Origin: Maricaulis sp.
GTDB taxonomy: Bacteria; Pseudomonadota; Alphaproteobacteria; Caulobacterales; Maricaulaceae
Assembly (NCBI RefSeq): GCF_030149235.1
Contig: NZ_JASBRW010000072.1
Span: 1 to 60,590, forward strand
DNA: 60,590 bases
Direction: 5' to 3'
The position numbers were made by a program, and so were the translations under genes. Below, piece after piece: positions 18,555 through 31,341 of this stretch; within the stretch, counting starts at the first letter, position 1, and each line of letters begins with the position of its first letter. The notes below the pieces were generated by a model, which worked only from the letters and a program-made list of their open reading frames with translations, was not told where the DNA came from and searched no databases.

Positions 18555-18571
18555 GCTCATGCATTATGAGC
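18555..18571. promoter_or_regulatory. Short dyad between a receiver gene and uvrB
   Basis: GCTCAT-GCATT-ATGAGC is a perfect 6-bp inverted repeat within the gap between the divergent receiver and uvrB genes. It does not match the alphaproteobacterial LexA box GTTC-N7-GTTC. Its role is unknown. Confidence 0.3.
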
Positions 18572-18663
18572 TGACGCAGCGCCTGCCCGCGGGTGCGCCC
18601 TGCCGACACCACGCTGTCAGCACGCCCCTAGCCGTCGCCCGCGCGCGTGCGTATATCCAGCCC

Positions 18664-20823
<2,160 letters not shown>

Positions 20824-20839
20824 TGCCCCCTTACAGCTT

Positions 20840-20856
20840 TGGCTGGCACCCAGCCA
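20840..20856. terminator. Stem-loop between convergent genes
   Basis: TGGCTGG (20840-20846) pairs with CCAGCCA (20850-20856) around a 3-base loop, between the stops of uvrB and the convergent membrane protein gene. There is no T-tract, so termination strength is uncertain. Confidence 0.4.
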
Positions 20857-20865
20857 GCTCGCCCC

Positions 20866-21585
20866 CTACTCCTCCAACCCCTCGACCACGACGGCGCTCT
20901 TGTCGAAATCCGCCGTGACGCTGCGCCAGTTCCACAGCGTGCGGCCGGCATAGAGGACGAGGCCAATGACGAAAAAGTCGGCGACGAGGCGGAACATCAG
21001 CACGTAGAGGCCGAAGAGGATATTGTCCGAGGCGTGGCGGACGGCGCCGAAATTCAGCTCATAGACCTCGGCGACATCATTGAGGGCGCCCTTGAGGATC
21101 ATGTCGACGGTGAAGACGGCGAGGTCGCCGACGGCCGGGGTGTCGATGGCCTGGCGGGTATGGGCGTCGATGAGGACGGCGTGGCCGGGAAAGAGGAAGG
21201 GCGCGATCCAGGTAATGGTGAGCACGGTGATCAGCGGTACGATGACGCCGAGGGCGAAGATCAGGCCGATCCGACCCAGCGAGGTCATGGAATAGGCCCG
21301 GGCATCGTCACGGATGCGCTGGCGCCGCCGGGCGATGCCGCGCGGGGTGGAGGGCTTGGAGCCGCGATAGGTCAGGACCCGGCGCAGCGTGTCGATCGAG
21401 GTCGAGCGGTGCAGGCGGATGAAGGGTTTGCGCGCGGTGTAGACCGAGAACAGGCTGATGGCGAAGGCCAGGGCGAAGACATAGATCCGCCGCGCTTGTT
21501 CCGAGATCAGGGCCTGGTAGAGCGCGCTGTCCGCGATCGCCTGCCAGGCCGTTGCCAAGGTCCCCAGGACCGAACTCTCTTCCAT
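20866..21585 (-). CDS. Multi-pass membrane protein of unknown function
   Basis: A 239-residue protein from the ATG at 21585 (a TTG four codons upstream also has open frame). It has about four hydrophobic segments: one near residues 25-45, two around 105-140 and one near 190-215. A very basic cytoplasmic loop (RGIARRRQRIRDDARA) lies between the first and second. The C-terminus is acidic. I recognise no family. It converges on uvrB and is followed upstream on the same strand by a TM2-domain gene 84 bases away, which may be in the same unit. Confidence 0.75.
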   Translation of the reverse strand: MEESSVLGTLATAWQAIADSALYQALISEQARRIYVFALAFAISLFSVYTARKPFIRLHRSTSIDTLRRVLTYRGSKPSTPRGIARRRQRIRDDARAYSMTSLGRIGLIFALGVIVPLITVLTITWIAPFLFPGHAVLIDAHTRQAIDTPAVGDLAVFTVDMILKGALNDVAEVYELNFGAVRHASDNILFGLYVLMFRLVADFFVIGLVLYAGRTLWNWRSVTADFDKSAVVVEGLEE

Positions 21586-21668
21586 CCCCTCCCCCAAGGG
21601 TTGCTCGGGGAGAGTTTAGCACGATCACGCCGGGGCGAGGTAGCGGTTTCGCGTATCAGGCTTGCAGC

Positions 21669-22076
21669 TTAATCGCCGCCATCGGCATCACCGCCGTCAA
21701 TCCCTGCACCCCACTCATCGGCCTGCTCCGGCGGCCGCGTCGGTGCCGGCGCCGCCACACTGCGACGGTCAAAGCTGCGCGCCATTTCGCGGGCCAGTTC
21801 AATGTTCTTCTGCCGGGCGCGGCTGCCGATCAGGAAGTAGTCGACAATGACCCAGATGCCGAAACCGCCAAAGGTGATGAGCTTGAGCACGCCGGCGAGG
21901 ATGTCGCCGACGAGGAAGCGGTCAATACCGAGAAAACCGAGCCAGATATTGAACCCGTAGAGCACAACCGGGTTCTTCTCCGAGGCCTGAAAAGCGGTCA
22001 GGAAGGCGCCGCGATTATCCTCCGGCACGGAGGCGATGATGTTGGCCAGTTCGAGCGTGTAGGATTTTAGATTCAT
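21669..22076 (-). CDS. TM2 domain-containing membrane protein
   Basis: A 135-residue protein. The central part carries the TM2 pattern: a first helix with LGFLGIDRFLVGD, then a second helix with GVLKLITFGGFGIWVIVDYFLI, the two joined by a short turn. The N-terminus is a soluble helix. The C-terminal 40 residues are rich in Pro, Gly and Asp and are probably disordered. AAGGGGA precedes the ATG. TM2 proteins are widespread and their function in bacteria is not established. Confidence 0.85.
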   Translation of the reverse strand: MNLKSYTLELANIIASVPEDNRGAFLTAFQASEKNPVVLYGFNIWLGFLGIDRFLVGDILAGVLKLITFGGFGIWVIVDYFLIGSRARQKNIELAREMARSFDRRSVAAPAPTRPPEQADEWGAGIDGGDADGGD

Positions 22077-22159
22077 GGTGTGTCCCCTTCATTGAACGCC
22101 AGTTAAGCGCGAATGGGCTCGGGCGGCTAGCGGGAAGATGGCACTGAGGCTCCCGTGTT

Positions 22160-22180
22160 GGAGGCGCCTGCGGCGCCTCC
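22160..22180. other. Perfect GC-rich hairpin upstream of an exported protein gene
   Basis: GGAGGCGCC (22160-22168) and GGCGCCTCC (22172-22180) form a 9-bp stem with a 3-base loop in the 213-base gap between divergent genes. No T-tract is present. It may be a structured leader of the + strand gene or a small intergenic repeat. Otherwise the gap shows nothing I can name. Confidence 0.45.
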
Positions 22181-22289
22181 CCATGACATTTCCGTAAGCC
22201 CGCCAGTTCGCGCTCTGCCCGCGCGCCCATCCGTGCTAGGGCTTTGTCCGGGAAGGGGTTGCGTTGATGCTAGTACCGGGAATAACCTC

Positions 22290-23012
22290 ATGAAATCTGT
22301 ATCCGTCCTGTTTGCCGCTACCTGTGTTCTGTGCGCGCCCGCGGCGATGGCGCAAAGCGTGCACCCCCTGCTCGACAGCGCTCTGGCGCGCGGGCTCGAC
22401 GAAACTGAGGCGAGCGCCTGGCGCTATACGGTGACGGTGACCAGCGCCGACGGTGTCATGGTCGGGCGTTTTGACGGCGCGCGGCCTGAGGGCCAGGAAT
22501 GGGCCCTGCTCTCGCCGCCCGAAGAGGAGCTGTCGGAGTTCCAGTCCGAGCTCTGGTCCGGCTTCAATGACCGCAATGGCGAGGATGATGACGCCGAGGG
22601 CTATGGCTCCGGCCTGTTCTTCTCCGTCGATGACAGCGATATCGTGCCCGGCAGTTTCGCGCTGGCCGAGGAGGCCGCCGACGCGCTGGTCTTCAGCTTC
22701 GATCCCAAGCTGGAAGGCCGCGAGGAGATCGATATGGGCGAGTATCTCACCGGCGCGCTGACCGTGTCGCGCGACCCGGCGGTGGTGACGCGGCTGCGCA
22801 TGTGGGCGCCGGAGAGTTTCAAACCGCACATCGCGGTGCGCCTCAACACGCTCGATATCGTGCAGGATTTTACCTGGATTGAAGGCCTGCCCGCCCCCGT
22901 CCTGACCCGTCTGAGCCAGACCATTCGCGGCAGCGCCGCCTTCCAGGAATTCGACCAGAGTTTCGAGCTGGTGTTTTCCGAGATCGAATATTCCGGGCCG
23001 CTCTCGCGCTAG
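22290..23012 (+). CDS. Exported protein of unknown function
   Basis: A 240-residue protein. The ATG at 22290 begins a clear signal peptide (MKSVSVLFAATCVLCAPAAMAQ, cleavage after AMA). The open frame starts at 22155 but the first 45 codons are unsupported. The mature part is acidic, lacks obvious Cys pairs and lipobox, and contains repeated short beta-like segments. No family is recognised. The neighbouring convergent gene encodes a lipoprotein of similar size with a different sequence. Confidence 0.78.
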   Translation: MKSVSVLFAATCVLCAPAAMAQSVHPLLDSALARGLDETEASAWRYTVTVTSADGVMVGRFDGARPEGQEWALLSPPEEELSEFQSELWSGFNDRNGEDDDAEGYGSGLFFSVDDSDIVPGSFALAEEAADALVFSFDPKLEGREEIDMGEYLTGALTVSRDPAVVTRLRMWAPESFKPHIAVRLNTLDIVQDFTWIEGLPAPVLTRLSQTIRGSAAFQEFDQSFELVFSEIEYSGPLSR

Positions 23013-23019
23013 GCCGCCC

Positions 23020-23643
23020 CTAACCCGGGAAGCTCTGCACACCCATTTCGACCGCTTCGCCGTCGATCATGGCGACGCACATCAGACTTTCCATGCCCTG
23101 GACGAAACAGTCGATAGGATGATCGCCGGCGCGCCAGGCATCGAACTGGGCCCTGTCCTCGGTCGCGGGATAGAAAGGAAACTCCGCCCCCTCATCATAG
23201 GCGGGCAGGTCTGATGTGCGCGTACGCCAGGGGTCTTTATCGACCCATTCGGCAAACGCCGCGAAGAAGGCCTCATCGCTCTCCGCCCAGGCCAGGATCG
23301 CGACATGCTCGGCAGGCGCGCTGAATTCATAGAGGCGCTCGCCATCAGCCCCGACAATGTCGCGCCGGGCGACGCGCTGACCGTTTTCACAGAACACCGC
23401 CGCATCAATGGTGACGCTCAGGCCCTCGGCATAGTCCCAGCGGCGCTGGGCCGACAGGCGGCAGAGGTCCACGCCGACATCAGCGACCTCTGTCGCCTCT
23501 ATGGCGGCGGTCACGTCTGCGATCTCCGGCGCTGCCTGGCTGGCGGGCGCCGCGGCCTCTGGTGTTGTAACTGTTTCGCTGACCTCGGCCGTACAACCGG
23601 CCAGCATGGCCAGTGCGGCCACTCCGAAAATACGCATCTTCAT
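23020..23643 (-). CDS. Lipoprotein of unknown function
   Basis: About 207 residues. The ATG at 23643 (or 23637, two codons in, which has the better-spaced GGGGGA) starts a short signal with lipobox LAGC at about residues 14-17. The next 40 residues are Ala/Thr/Glu-rich linker. Four Cys occur in the mature domain (LCRLS, FCENG, DCFVQ and MCVAM), which could form disulfides in the periplasm. No family is recognised. It converges on the preceding exported protein with an 8-base gap. Confidence 0.75.
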   Translation of the reverse strand: MKMRIFGVAALAMLAGCTAEVSETVTTPEAAAPASQAAPEIADVTAAIEATEVADVGVDLCRLSAQRRWDYAEGLSVTIDAAVFCENGQRVARRDIVGADGERLYEFSAPAEHVAILAWAESDEAFFAAFAEWVDKDPWRTRTSDLPAYDEGAEFPFYPATEDRAQFDAWRAGDHPIDCFVQGMESLMCVAMIDGEAVEMGVQSFPG

Positions 23644-23709
23644 CCCCCTGGTCTGATCGCAGACTAGCGCCCCTCGCCCGCCTCGCAAGCTTTGAAACAA
23701 ACTCGTCTC

Positions 23710-23748
23710 AATTTGCGTACTCGCGCTTAGCTCGCCGGAAATTTGCGT
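23710..23748. repeat. Direct repeats upstream of the ParA-like gene
   Basis: AATTTGCGT occurs at 23710-23718 and 23740-23748, exactly 30 bases apart, about three helical turns. CGTACTC also occurs twice (23716 and 23759). Repeats before parA operons are often the binding sites of RHH partition partners; that role is inferred here. Confidence 0.5.
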
Positions 23749-23804
23749 CTGGTTTCATCGTACTCAGGCCGCAGTGAGAGGCGCGGTCAGACAAGAGGTG
23801 AAGC

Positions 23805-24776
23805 ATGACGCAATTGCCGGATCGAGATCCTGAGACGACGCCCTTGGCCCAGGTCGTCGTTTTCGCCTCGCAGAAGGGCGGGTCCGGCAAGACTACCGTG
23901 TCGGCGCACTTGGCGGTTGAAGCCGAGCGCGCCGGCGCGGGCCCTGTCGCTCTGATCGACACCGATCCCCAGGGTTCGATGGCGAAATGGTGGAATGCCC
24001 GGGCCTCCGACACCCCGGCCTTCGCCCATATTTCCGTGCCGGACCTGGCCCGCGATATCGAGGCGCTGTCGGCGGCGGGCTACCGGTTGATCGTGATCGA
24101 CACGCCGCCGGCCATCACATCGGCCATTTCCGAGATCGTCTCCCACGCCGATCTCGTCGTCCTGCCGACCCGGCCCAGCCCGCACGATCTGCGCGCCGTG
24201 GGCCCGACGGTCGACATCGTCCAGCATCAGAACAAGCCGCTGGTCTTTGTGGTCAATTCCGCGACGGCGCGCGCCCGCATCACCGGAGAGACAGCGATCG
24301 CGCTGTCCCAGCATGGTACCGTCGCGCCGGTCACCCTGCACCATCGCGTGGATTTCGCCGCCTCCATGATTGATGGCCGCACGGTCGGCGAGGCCAATCC
24401 GGGCGGCCGCTCGGCTGCCGAGATCAGCCAGCTCTGGGCCTATTTCGACGAACGCCTGGCCCGGCTGCGCGGAGACACAGCGCGCCTGATCGACAACCCA
24501 CTCAAGACTTTCGACGAAGATATTCTCACGCCCGTGCCCAAGGCGCTGGCCCAGCTCAAGCAAAGCGGGGAGAGCGCCGCCGCTGCGGCCGTCAAACAGG
24601 CCCTGGAAGCGCCGGAGACGCCGCCGGCCGCCCTGAGCTCACACCGGTTCGGTGATGTCGCCGGCCAGTGGGATGGCATCGAGCGGCGGCGCGAGGACAC
24701 CGGCCCGCCCCCAGGCAAACCTGACCGGCGCGCAAGTGCCTCCCGGCCGGCTTTCGGCAAACGCTTCAGCGCCTAG
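23805..24776 (+). CDS. ParA/MinD-family ATPase
   Basis: A 323-residue deviant Walker A ATPase. KGGSGKTT at 24-31 carries the signature Lys, the Walker A' motif is LIDTDPQGS at 50-58, and Walker B is VIDTPP. The ParA core ends near residue 215. The extra C-terminal 100 residues are Ala/Pro/Arg-rich and look flexible. ParA proteins oscillate or form gradients on the nucleoid or membrane to position DNA or protein cargo. There is no parB or parS here; the next gene, 10 bases on, encodes a small ribbon-helix-helix protein that could be its partner. The chromosomal parAB locus is expected elsewhere. Confidence 0.9.
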   Translation: MTQLPDRDPETTPLAQVVVFASQKGGSGKTTVSAHLAVEAERAGAGPVALIDTDPQGSMAKWWNARASDTPAFAHISVPDLARDIEALSAAGYRLIVIDTPPAITSAISEIVSHADLVVLPTRPSPHDLRAVGPTVDIVQHQNKPLVFVVNSATARARITGETAIALSQHGTVAPVTLHHRVDFAASMIDGRTVGEANPGGRSAAEISQLWAYFDERLARLRGDTARLIDNPLKTFDEDILTPVPKALAQLKQSGESAAAAAVKQALEAPETPPAALSSHRFGDVAGQWDGIERRREDTGPPPGKPDRRASASRPAFGKRFSA

Positions 24777-24786
24777 AGGACACGCC

Positions 24787-25218
24787 ATGGGTCAGAAATA
24801 TGCCTCGCTCCATGCCGGCCTACTCGCTCGCAAGGGTGAAGCCATGCCGGCCTCGCGCCCCGGCCTGGTGCCCGGCCTGATTGAACGGGCCGCACCGGCG
24901 GTCGAAACCGCAGCCCCGCAGCATCAAGCAGAACCCAAACGCCCGACAGTGCGGCCGCGCCCGCCGGTACGGGAACCGGTCGCCAATCCCCAGCCCATCG
25001 AGAACCTGCCCGCCCGGCACAAGACGACGATACGCCTCAACGCCGCCCAGAAGCGCCGGCTGCGTCTCGCCGCCGCCGTCCTGGACCGGTCGCAGCAAAG
25101 CCTCATCAGCGAGGCCTTGGACGAGTTTCTGGATATACTGGCGGCAGATCCAGCCCTTGATTGCCGTTGCCTGAGCCGCTGCGCGAACGAAACAGGAAAA
25201 GCGCCAAAACCGCGCTAG
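24787..25218 (+). CDS. Ribbon-helix-helix protein, probable ParA partner
   Basis: A 143-residue protein. The ATG at 24787 lies 10 bases after the ParA-like stop. The N-terminal 80 residues are Pro/Ala/Arg-rich and disordered-looking. Residues 82-118 (KTTIRLNAAQKRRLRLAAAV, then LDRSQQSLISEALDEFL) fit the ribbon-helix-helix fold of small DNA-binding or ParB-like proteins. The C-terminal tail has two Cys. An N-terminal unstructured arm followed by RHH is also seen in ParA partners such as ParG. The stop codon shares CTAG with the convergent gene. Confidence 0.75.
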   Translation: MGQKYASLHAGLLARKGEAMPASRPGLVPGLIERAAPAVETAAPQHQAEPKRPTVRPRPPVREPVANPQPIENLPARHKTTIRLNAAQKRRLRLAAAVLDRSQQSLISEALDEFLDILAADPALDCRCLSRCANETGKAPKPR

Positions 25219-25850
25219 TGCATGGAACCGTCTGCGCTGCCGGCGATGCGGGCGGCGAGAATGGTCTCCATCACTTCCAAGCGTTCGGCACAATCATTGG
25301 CGAGCAACAAACGCTGGCGTTCCGGAGCGGCAAAAGGTGCAATCATGGAAAGCTGGTCAATCATGCGCGGCAACGGCGCAGTACCCAGGTTATCCCAGTC
25401 CGTGCTCAGACCTTCCGATTCCAGCCACACCTCGAGCAGGCGAATGAGGCGTTCCCGCCCCTCCTCCGGAGCCTGGCGCGACTCAAGATCATGCTCGAAA
25501 GCGAGATAATCGGTACGCGCCACGCGATAGGGAGCCGCGGTTTCGATCTCGGCCGCGAGGGTGAAACGGCTGACCCCGCGCAAGGTGATCAGATAGCGGC
25601 CATCGCTGGTCTCCTGGAACTGGTCCAGTCGGCCCGCGCAGCCCACACGCGCCAGACCCGGCTTGTCCGGGGAGCCGCCCGCGCGGGTCTGGATAATGCC
25701 GATATGGCCATGGCCCCGGCGCACATCATCGACCATGTTGAGATAACGCGGCTCGAACACATTCAGCGGCAAGACCTCTCCAGGCAGGAGAATCGTGCCC
25801 CCGAGAGGAAAAAGCGGCAGTTCGCTGGGAAGTGTTTCTGTATCGGCCAT
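25215..25850 (-). CDS. Lon substrate-binding (LON-SB/ASB) domain protein
   Basis: A 211-residue protein consisting of the N-terminal domain of Lon protease without the ATPase and protease parts. It opens with the family pattern ELPLFPLGGTILLPGEVLPL and NVFEPRYLNMVDD, followed by HGHIGIIQ and a CAGRL segment. The C-terminal half is helical. Such stand-alone proteins are common in alphaproteobacteria; a role in protein quality control is proposed but not proven. It converges with the RHH gene. Confidence 0.9.
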   Translation of the reverse strand: MADTETLPSELPLFPLGGTILLPGEVLPLNVFEPRYLNMVDDVRRGHGHIGIIQTRAGGSPDKPGLARVGCAGRLDQFQETSDGRYLITLRGVSRFTLAAEIETAAPYRVARTDYLAFEHDLESRQAPEEGRERLIRLLEVWLESEGLSTDWDNLGTAPLPRMIDQLSMIAPFAAPERQRLLLANDCAERLEVMETILAARIAGSADGSMH

Positions 25851-25890
25851 AACAGAGAGGTAGGGCGCGAAAAGCGGCTCGCCAAGTGAT

Positions 25891-26493
25891 CTACAGGTTA
25901 AATCTCATCACTTCGAACTGGTCATGCCGGGCAAACCAGTGGCTCGCGCTTTCGTTGTCGAGCTCGCGCATTTCCGAACGCAGATACCAGTCCCCATTGT
26001 CCAGACAGAAGGGGGTATAGGCCGAGACAGCACAGATTTCACGACCATGGCGGTTGATGTGTGACCAGGTGCGGACCGAGGCGACATCGCCGCAGAAAAT
26101 ATCGGAATGAACGATACGCCGATAATTCTCGTCAACCTCTTCACCGAACTTGCCATTCATCGGCTCGCCCAGATCATCCCGGGACATCAGCGGCATGAGG
26201 GCGAAACCGGCCTCGCTCTGCGCCTCGAGAATGACCTTGCCCCGGCGCACCGACAACAGGCCGGCCACATTGGGGCTGGAGATCACGCTGGCCTTGATCG
26301 AGCGCAGGAGCTGTTCGGACGGTGAGACGGTAAAACGCTGGCGCAGGATTTCCTGATGGTGCGGTGACGGCAAGGCTACTCCGCGCTCCCACTGGGAGAT
26401 CAGAGCTTGAGAAACACCGAGCTGATCCGCGAGGCATTGCTGTTTCAAACGCTCGTGAAACCGCAATTCGCGAATCTGTTTTGCCCAATCCAT
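25891..26493 (-). CDS. XRE-family regulator with C-terminal sensor-like domain
   Basis: A 200-residue protein from the ATG at 26493 (the frame extends to 26529). The HTH covers residues 5-55 with CLADQLGVSQALISQWERGV. Residues 70-200 form a second domain that may be PAS-like (a beta-rich pattern ending in the SHINRHGREICAVSAYTPF and WYLRSEMREL segments). The ligand is unknown. Direct repeats lie in the upstream region at 26613-26641. It is 40 bases downstream of the Lon-domain gene start on the same strand. Confidence 0.82.
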   Translation of the reverse strand: MDWAKQIRELRFHERLKQQCLADQLGVSQALISQWERGVALPSPHHQEILRQRFTVSPSEQLLRSIKASVISSPNVAGLLSVRRGKVILEAQSEAGFALMPLMSRDDLGEPMNGKFGEEVDENYRRIVHSDIFCGDVASVRTWSHINRHGREICAVSAYTPFCLDNGDWYLRSEMRELDNESASHWFARHDQFEVMRFNL

Positions 26494-26612
26494 GAAGCAC
26501 CTCGGCCACCCTACCGTGTCCCCGGACATTACTGGAATTCATTTAGAAGTGAAATAACCGGCGCCTGCGATACGCTGCTGAAAAGGCATGTGAGCCTCAG
26601 GTTTGGCCCCGT

Positions 26613-26641
26613 GCATTTGGCAGGTCGACTGGCATTTGGCA
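26613..26641. repeat. Direct repeats upstream of the XRE regulator
   Basis: GCATTTGGCA occurs at 26613-26622 and again at 26632-26641, 19 bases apart. The repeats lie in the 194-base gap between the GHKL ATPase gene and the XRE gene, upstream of the latter. An operator role is a guess from position. Confidence 0.4.
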
Positions 26642-26687
26642 TGTCTTTGAAAGCCGGGGATGAACCCGGCCAGAACCTGACGCGCAA

Positions 26688-27563
26688 TCAGCTCGCAGCG
26701 CGGGTCTCGCCGGTCTCGCCGATATCGGGCAGGACCATGGAGGCCTCCACCGTATTGCCGATGCCGAGATAGGACACGTTGGCGAAACCCAGCCCCTTGG
26801 CCAGCTTGATACCCCGGCCCCGATGGCCGGTACGGGTCGGATTGGCCATTTCCGCTGTCTCTGCATCAATGCCCTCGCCGTCATCCTGGATCAGCAGGGA
26901 CATCAGGCGGCGGCCACGCTGATAGCGCAGTTTGACCACGCGCTCGGCGAAGGCCGGCTCACGCAGGCGCTTGGCCAGCTTGGCCTCCCATTTTCCTTCA
27001 GCCAGCCCCTGGGCCTTTTCCTCTGCGGAGAATTCCAGATTGCCGTGTTCGATGGCGCTGGAGAGCAGAACATAGATGCCGACCGCAGTGGCCACAGGTT
27101 TCGGCGCGCAGCGCGCCAGGAAGACCGCGACATGCTGGGCTTCGGACAGGGTGCGGATCCGGAACTCGCCCTCGCTGAGGGAGAGGACAGCGCCCTGTTC
27201 AGCGCCGCCGCTCTTGTTCAGCACCAGTTCCTGGGAGCGGTAGGCGCTGAGGCCGGAAACGGCATTGACCAGCGAGCCGGCATCGGTGTCGTGGGCGACA
27301 TAGAGATCGGCTCGTGCGCCGGGACGGCCACCCTGAGTGACGAGGATGGAGCGTTGGCCGGGGGCGGCATTGGTCCGGGCTTCATTGATCCGGTTGGCGT
27401 GGGCATCATCGGCCACGATCAGCGCGACCGGTCCGGCCGGATCCATGGTCGGTCCGAGATAGACCGTCATGTCCAGCCCCTTGGCGAGCGCCTTGGACAG
27501 GACGCGGGTGCGCGGGCTGTCGGCCATGCTCAGCCAGAGACGTTCGGCAGGTTTACCAACCAT
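26688..27563 (-). CDS. GHKL ATPase-domain protein
   Basis: A 291-residue protein. The N-terminal 130 residues resemble a divergent receiver-like or alpha/beta domain (VALIVADDAHANRINEA). The C-terminal part is a GHKL ATPase fold: N box at about 165-180 (LLSSAIEHGN), G1 box DDGEGID and G2 box HRGRGIKLAKG. No HisKA phosphorylation domain is present. Such proteins are often serine kinases or anti-sigma-type regulators paired with receivers, and alphaproteobacterial general-stress regulators use this fold. Its targets are not indicated by neighbours. Confidence 0.82.
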   Translation of the reverse strand: MVGKPAERLWLSMADSPRTRVLSKALAKGLDMTVYLGPTMDPAGPVALIVADDAHANRINEARTNAAPGQRSILVTQGGRPGARADLYVAHDTDAGSLVNAVSGLSAYRSQELVLNKSGGAEQGAVLSLSEGEFRIRTLSEAQHVAVFLARCAPKPVATAVGIYVLLSSAIEHGNLEFSAEEKAQGLAEGKWEAKLAKRLREPAFAERVVKLRYQRGRRLMSLLIQDDGEGIDAETAEMANPTRTGHRGRGIKLAKGLGFANVSYLGIGNTVEASMVLPDIGETGETRAAS

Positions 27564-27674
27564 GGGCGCTTTGCATCCTTAGGCCTTAACCGGGCATTCA
27601 ACATACACTTGTGCCGACTATCGGATGAAGCCGTTAACAAGAACTATCGCGCAACTGAATGAGAATGCCGGGAC

Positions 27675-28451
27675 TTAGGCGTCGCGGTCCTGCAGCACAC
27701 CGGCCCGCCGTTCACGCCAGTTCGGGAAGCGGTAGAAGATGTGCGTGCCGATATGGCGGGTACGGATCAGGCTATCATTCCAGATCGGGTCAACCGCCAC
27801 AGTGTGATAGTGCGTCGCCGTACGGGTCACGTCCTCGGCGAACCCCATCATCGCCAGACCGGCCACCTCAACCGAGTTACGCCAGCCACGGCCATAAGGC
27901 GCGCGTTCGAGCGAACCATCACAGGTGAAGGTGAACTGGCACCCGGTACGGCGTTCGGAGCCCTGATAGACAACACCGCAGATCGTGTTGGGCCAGTGTC
28001 GGCTGTCGACGCGGTTGAGGACCACCTGGGCGACGGCCATTTGACCGACGCGGGGCTCGGAACGCGCCTCGTAATAGACCGCCTCGGCGAGGCAATCGAG
28101 CTCGGAGGAGCGGCGGGATATGCCGTCGAACAGGGCGCTGGTCTCGGCATAGAGATCATTGAGCGGGCGGGTGCCGACGCTGAGGCCGGTCTCGTCGTTG
28201 GCGCTGAGCTGCTGCGAGGCGAGCTGGATATAGCCCGGCATGCCGCTGGCGGCTTCCTGGTCGAGGATGCGCTGGGCCAGGGCAATCGTCTCCAGATTCT
28301 CGTCCTGGGCACGTACGCGAACGGAGGCAAAGTGCAGGGCATAGATGACCGCAATGCCGAGCAGGATCGTCGCCAGCAAATGCAATGCTGTCGCCACCTG
28401 CTTTTGCTGGCTGCGTGCCGTGTCCAAATCCATGCGCTCTACTGCACTCAT
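27675..28451 (-). CDS. SleB-type cell wall hydrolase
   Basis: A 258-residue protein with an N-terminal cytoplasmic stretch and one membrane helix (about 22-42), so the catalytic part is periplasmic. The hydrolase_2/SleB domain occupies about 125-250. It begins LDCLAEAVYYEARSE, with the expected catalytic Glu, and continues with VAQVVLNRVDSRHWPNTICGVVYQG, QFTFTCDG and the HYHTVAVDPIW pattern. These enzymes cut peptidoglycan and act as lytic transglycosylases. The upstream gap (28452-28638) contains TTAAC-type half-sites but no clear promoter. Confidence 0.9.
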   Translation of the reverse strand: MSAVERMDLDTARSQQKQVATALHLLATILLGIAVIYALHFASVRVRAQDENLETIALAQRILDQEAASGMPGYIQLASQQLSANDETGLSVGTRPLNDLYAETSALFDGISRRSSELDCLAEAVYYEARSEPRVGQMAVAQVVLNRVDSRHWPNTICGVVYQGSERRTGCQFTFTCDGSLERAPYGRGWRNSVEVAGLAMMGFAEDVTRTATHYHTVAVDPIWNDSLIRTRHIGTHIFYRFPNWRERRAGVLQDRDA

Positions 28452-28638
28452 CGTGTTACCGTAATCGCATCGCCTCTCGGCGCGCGGATCATGAGGGATT
28501 GAGCTGAATCCTTCATGAAGCGAGCGCGCCTCACTATGGAATTACACCATACGGGTCAACTACCCGGTTGGCTTACAAATATGAAATGATTCGCCTATCG
28601 CGGCGGGTTAACGCGGTTGTTTACTCTTTATCAACCAC

Positions 28639-31326
<2,688 letters not shown>

Positions 31327-31341
31327 CGTTATTTTCCCTGT

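Noticed and set aside
18500-18663. Possible LexA box before uvrB
   Set aside because: No GTTC-N7-GTTC or GAAC-N7-GAAC pattern was found.
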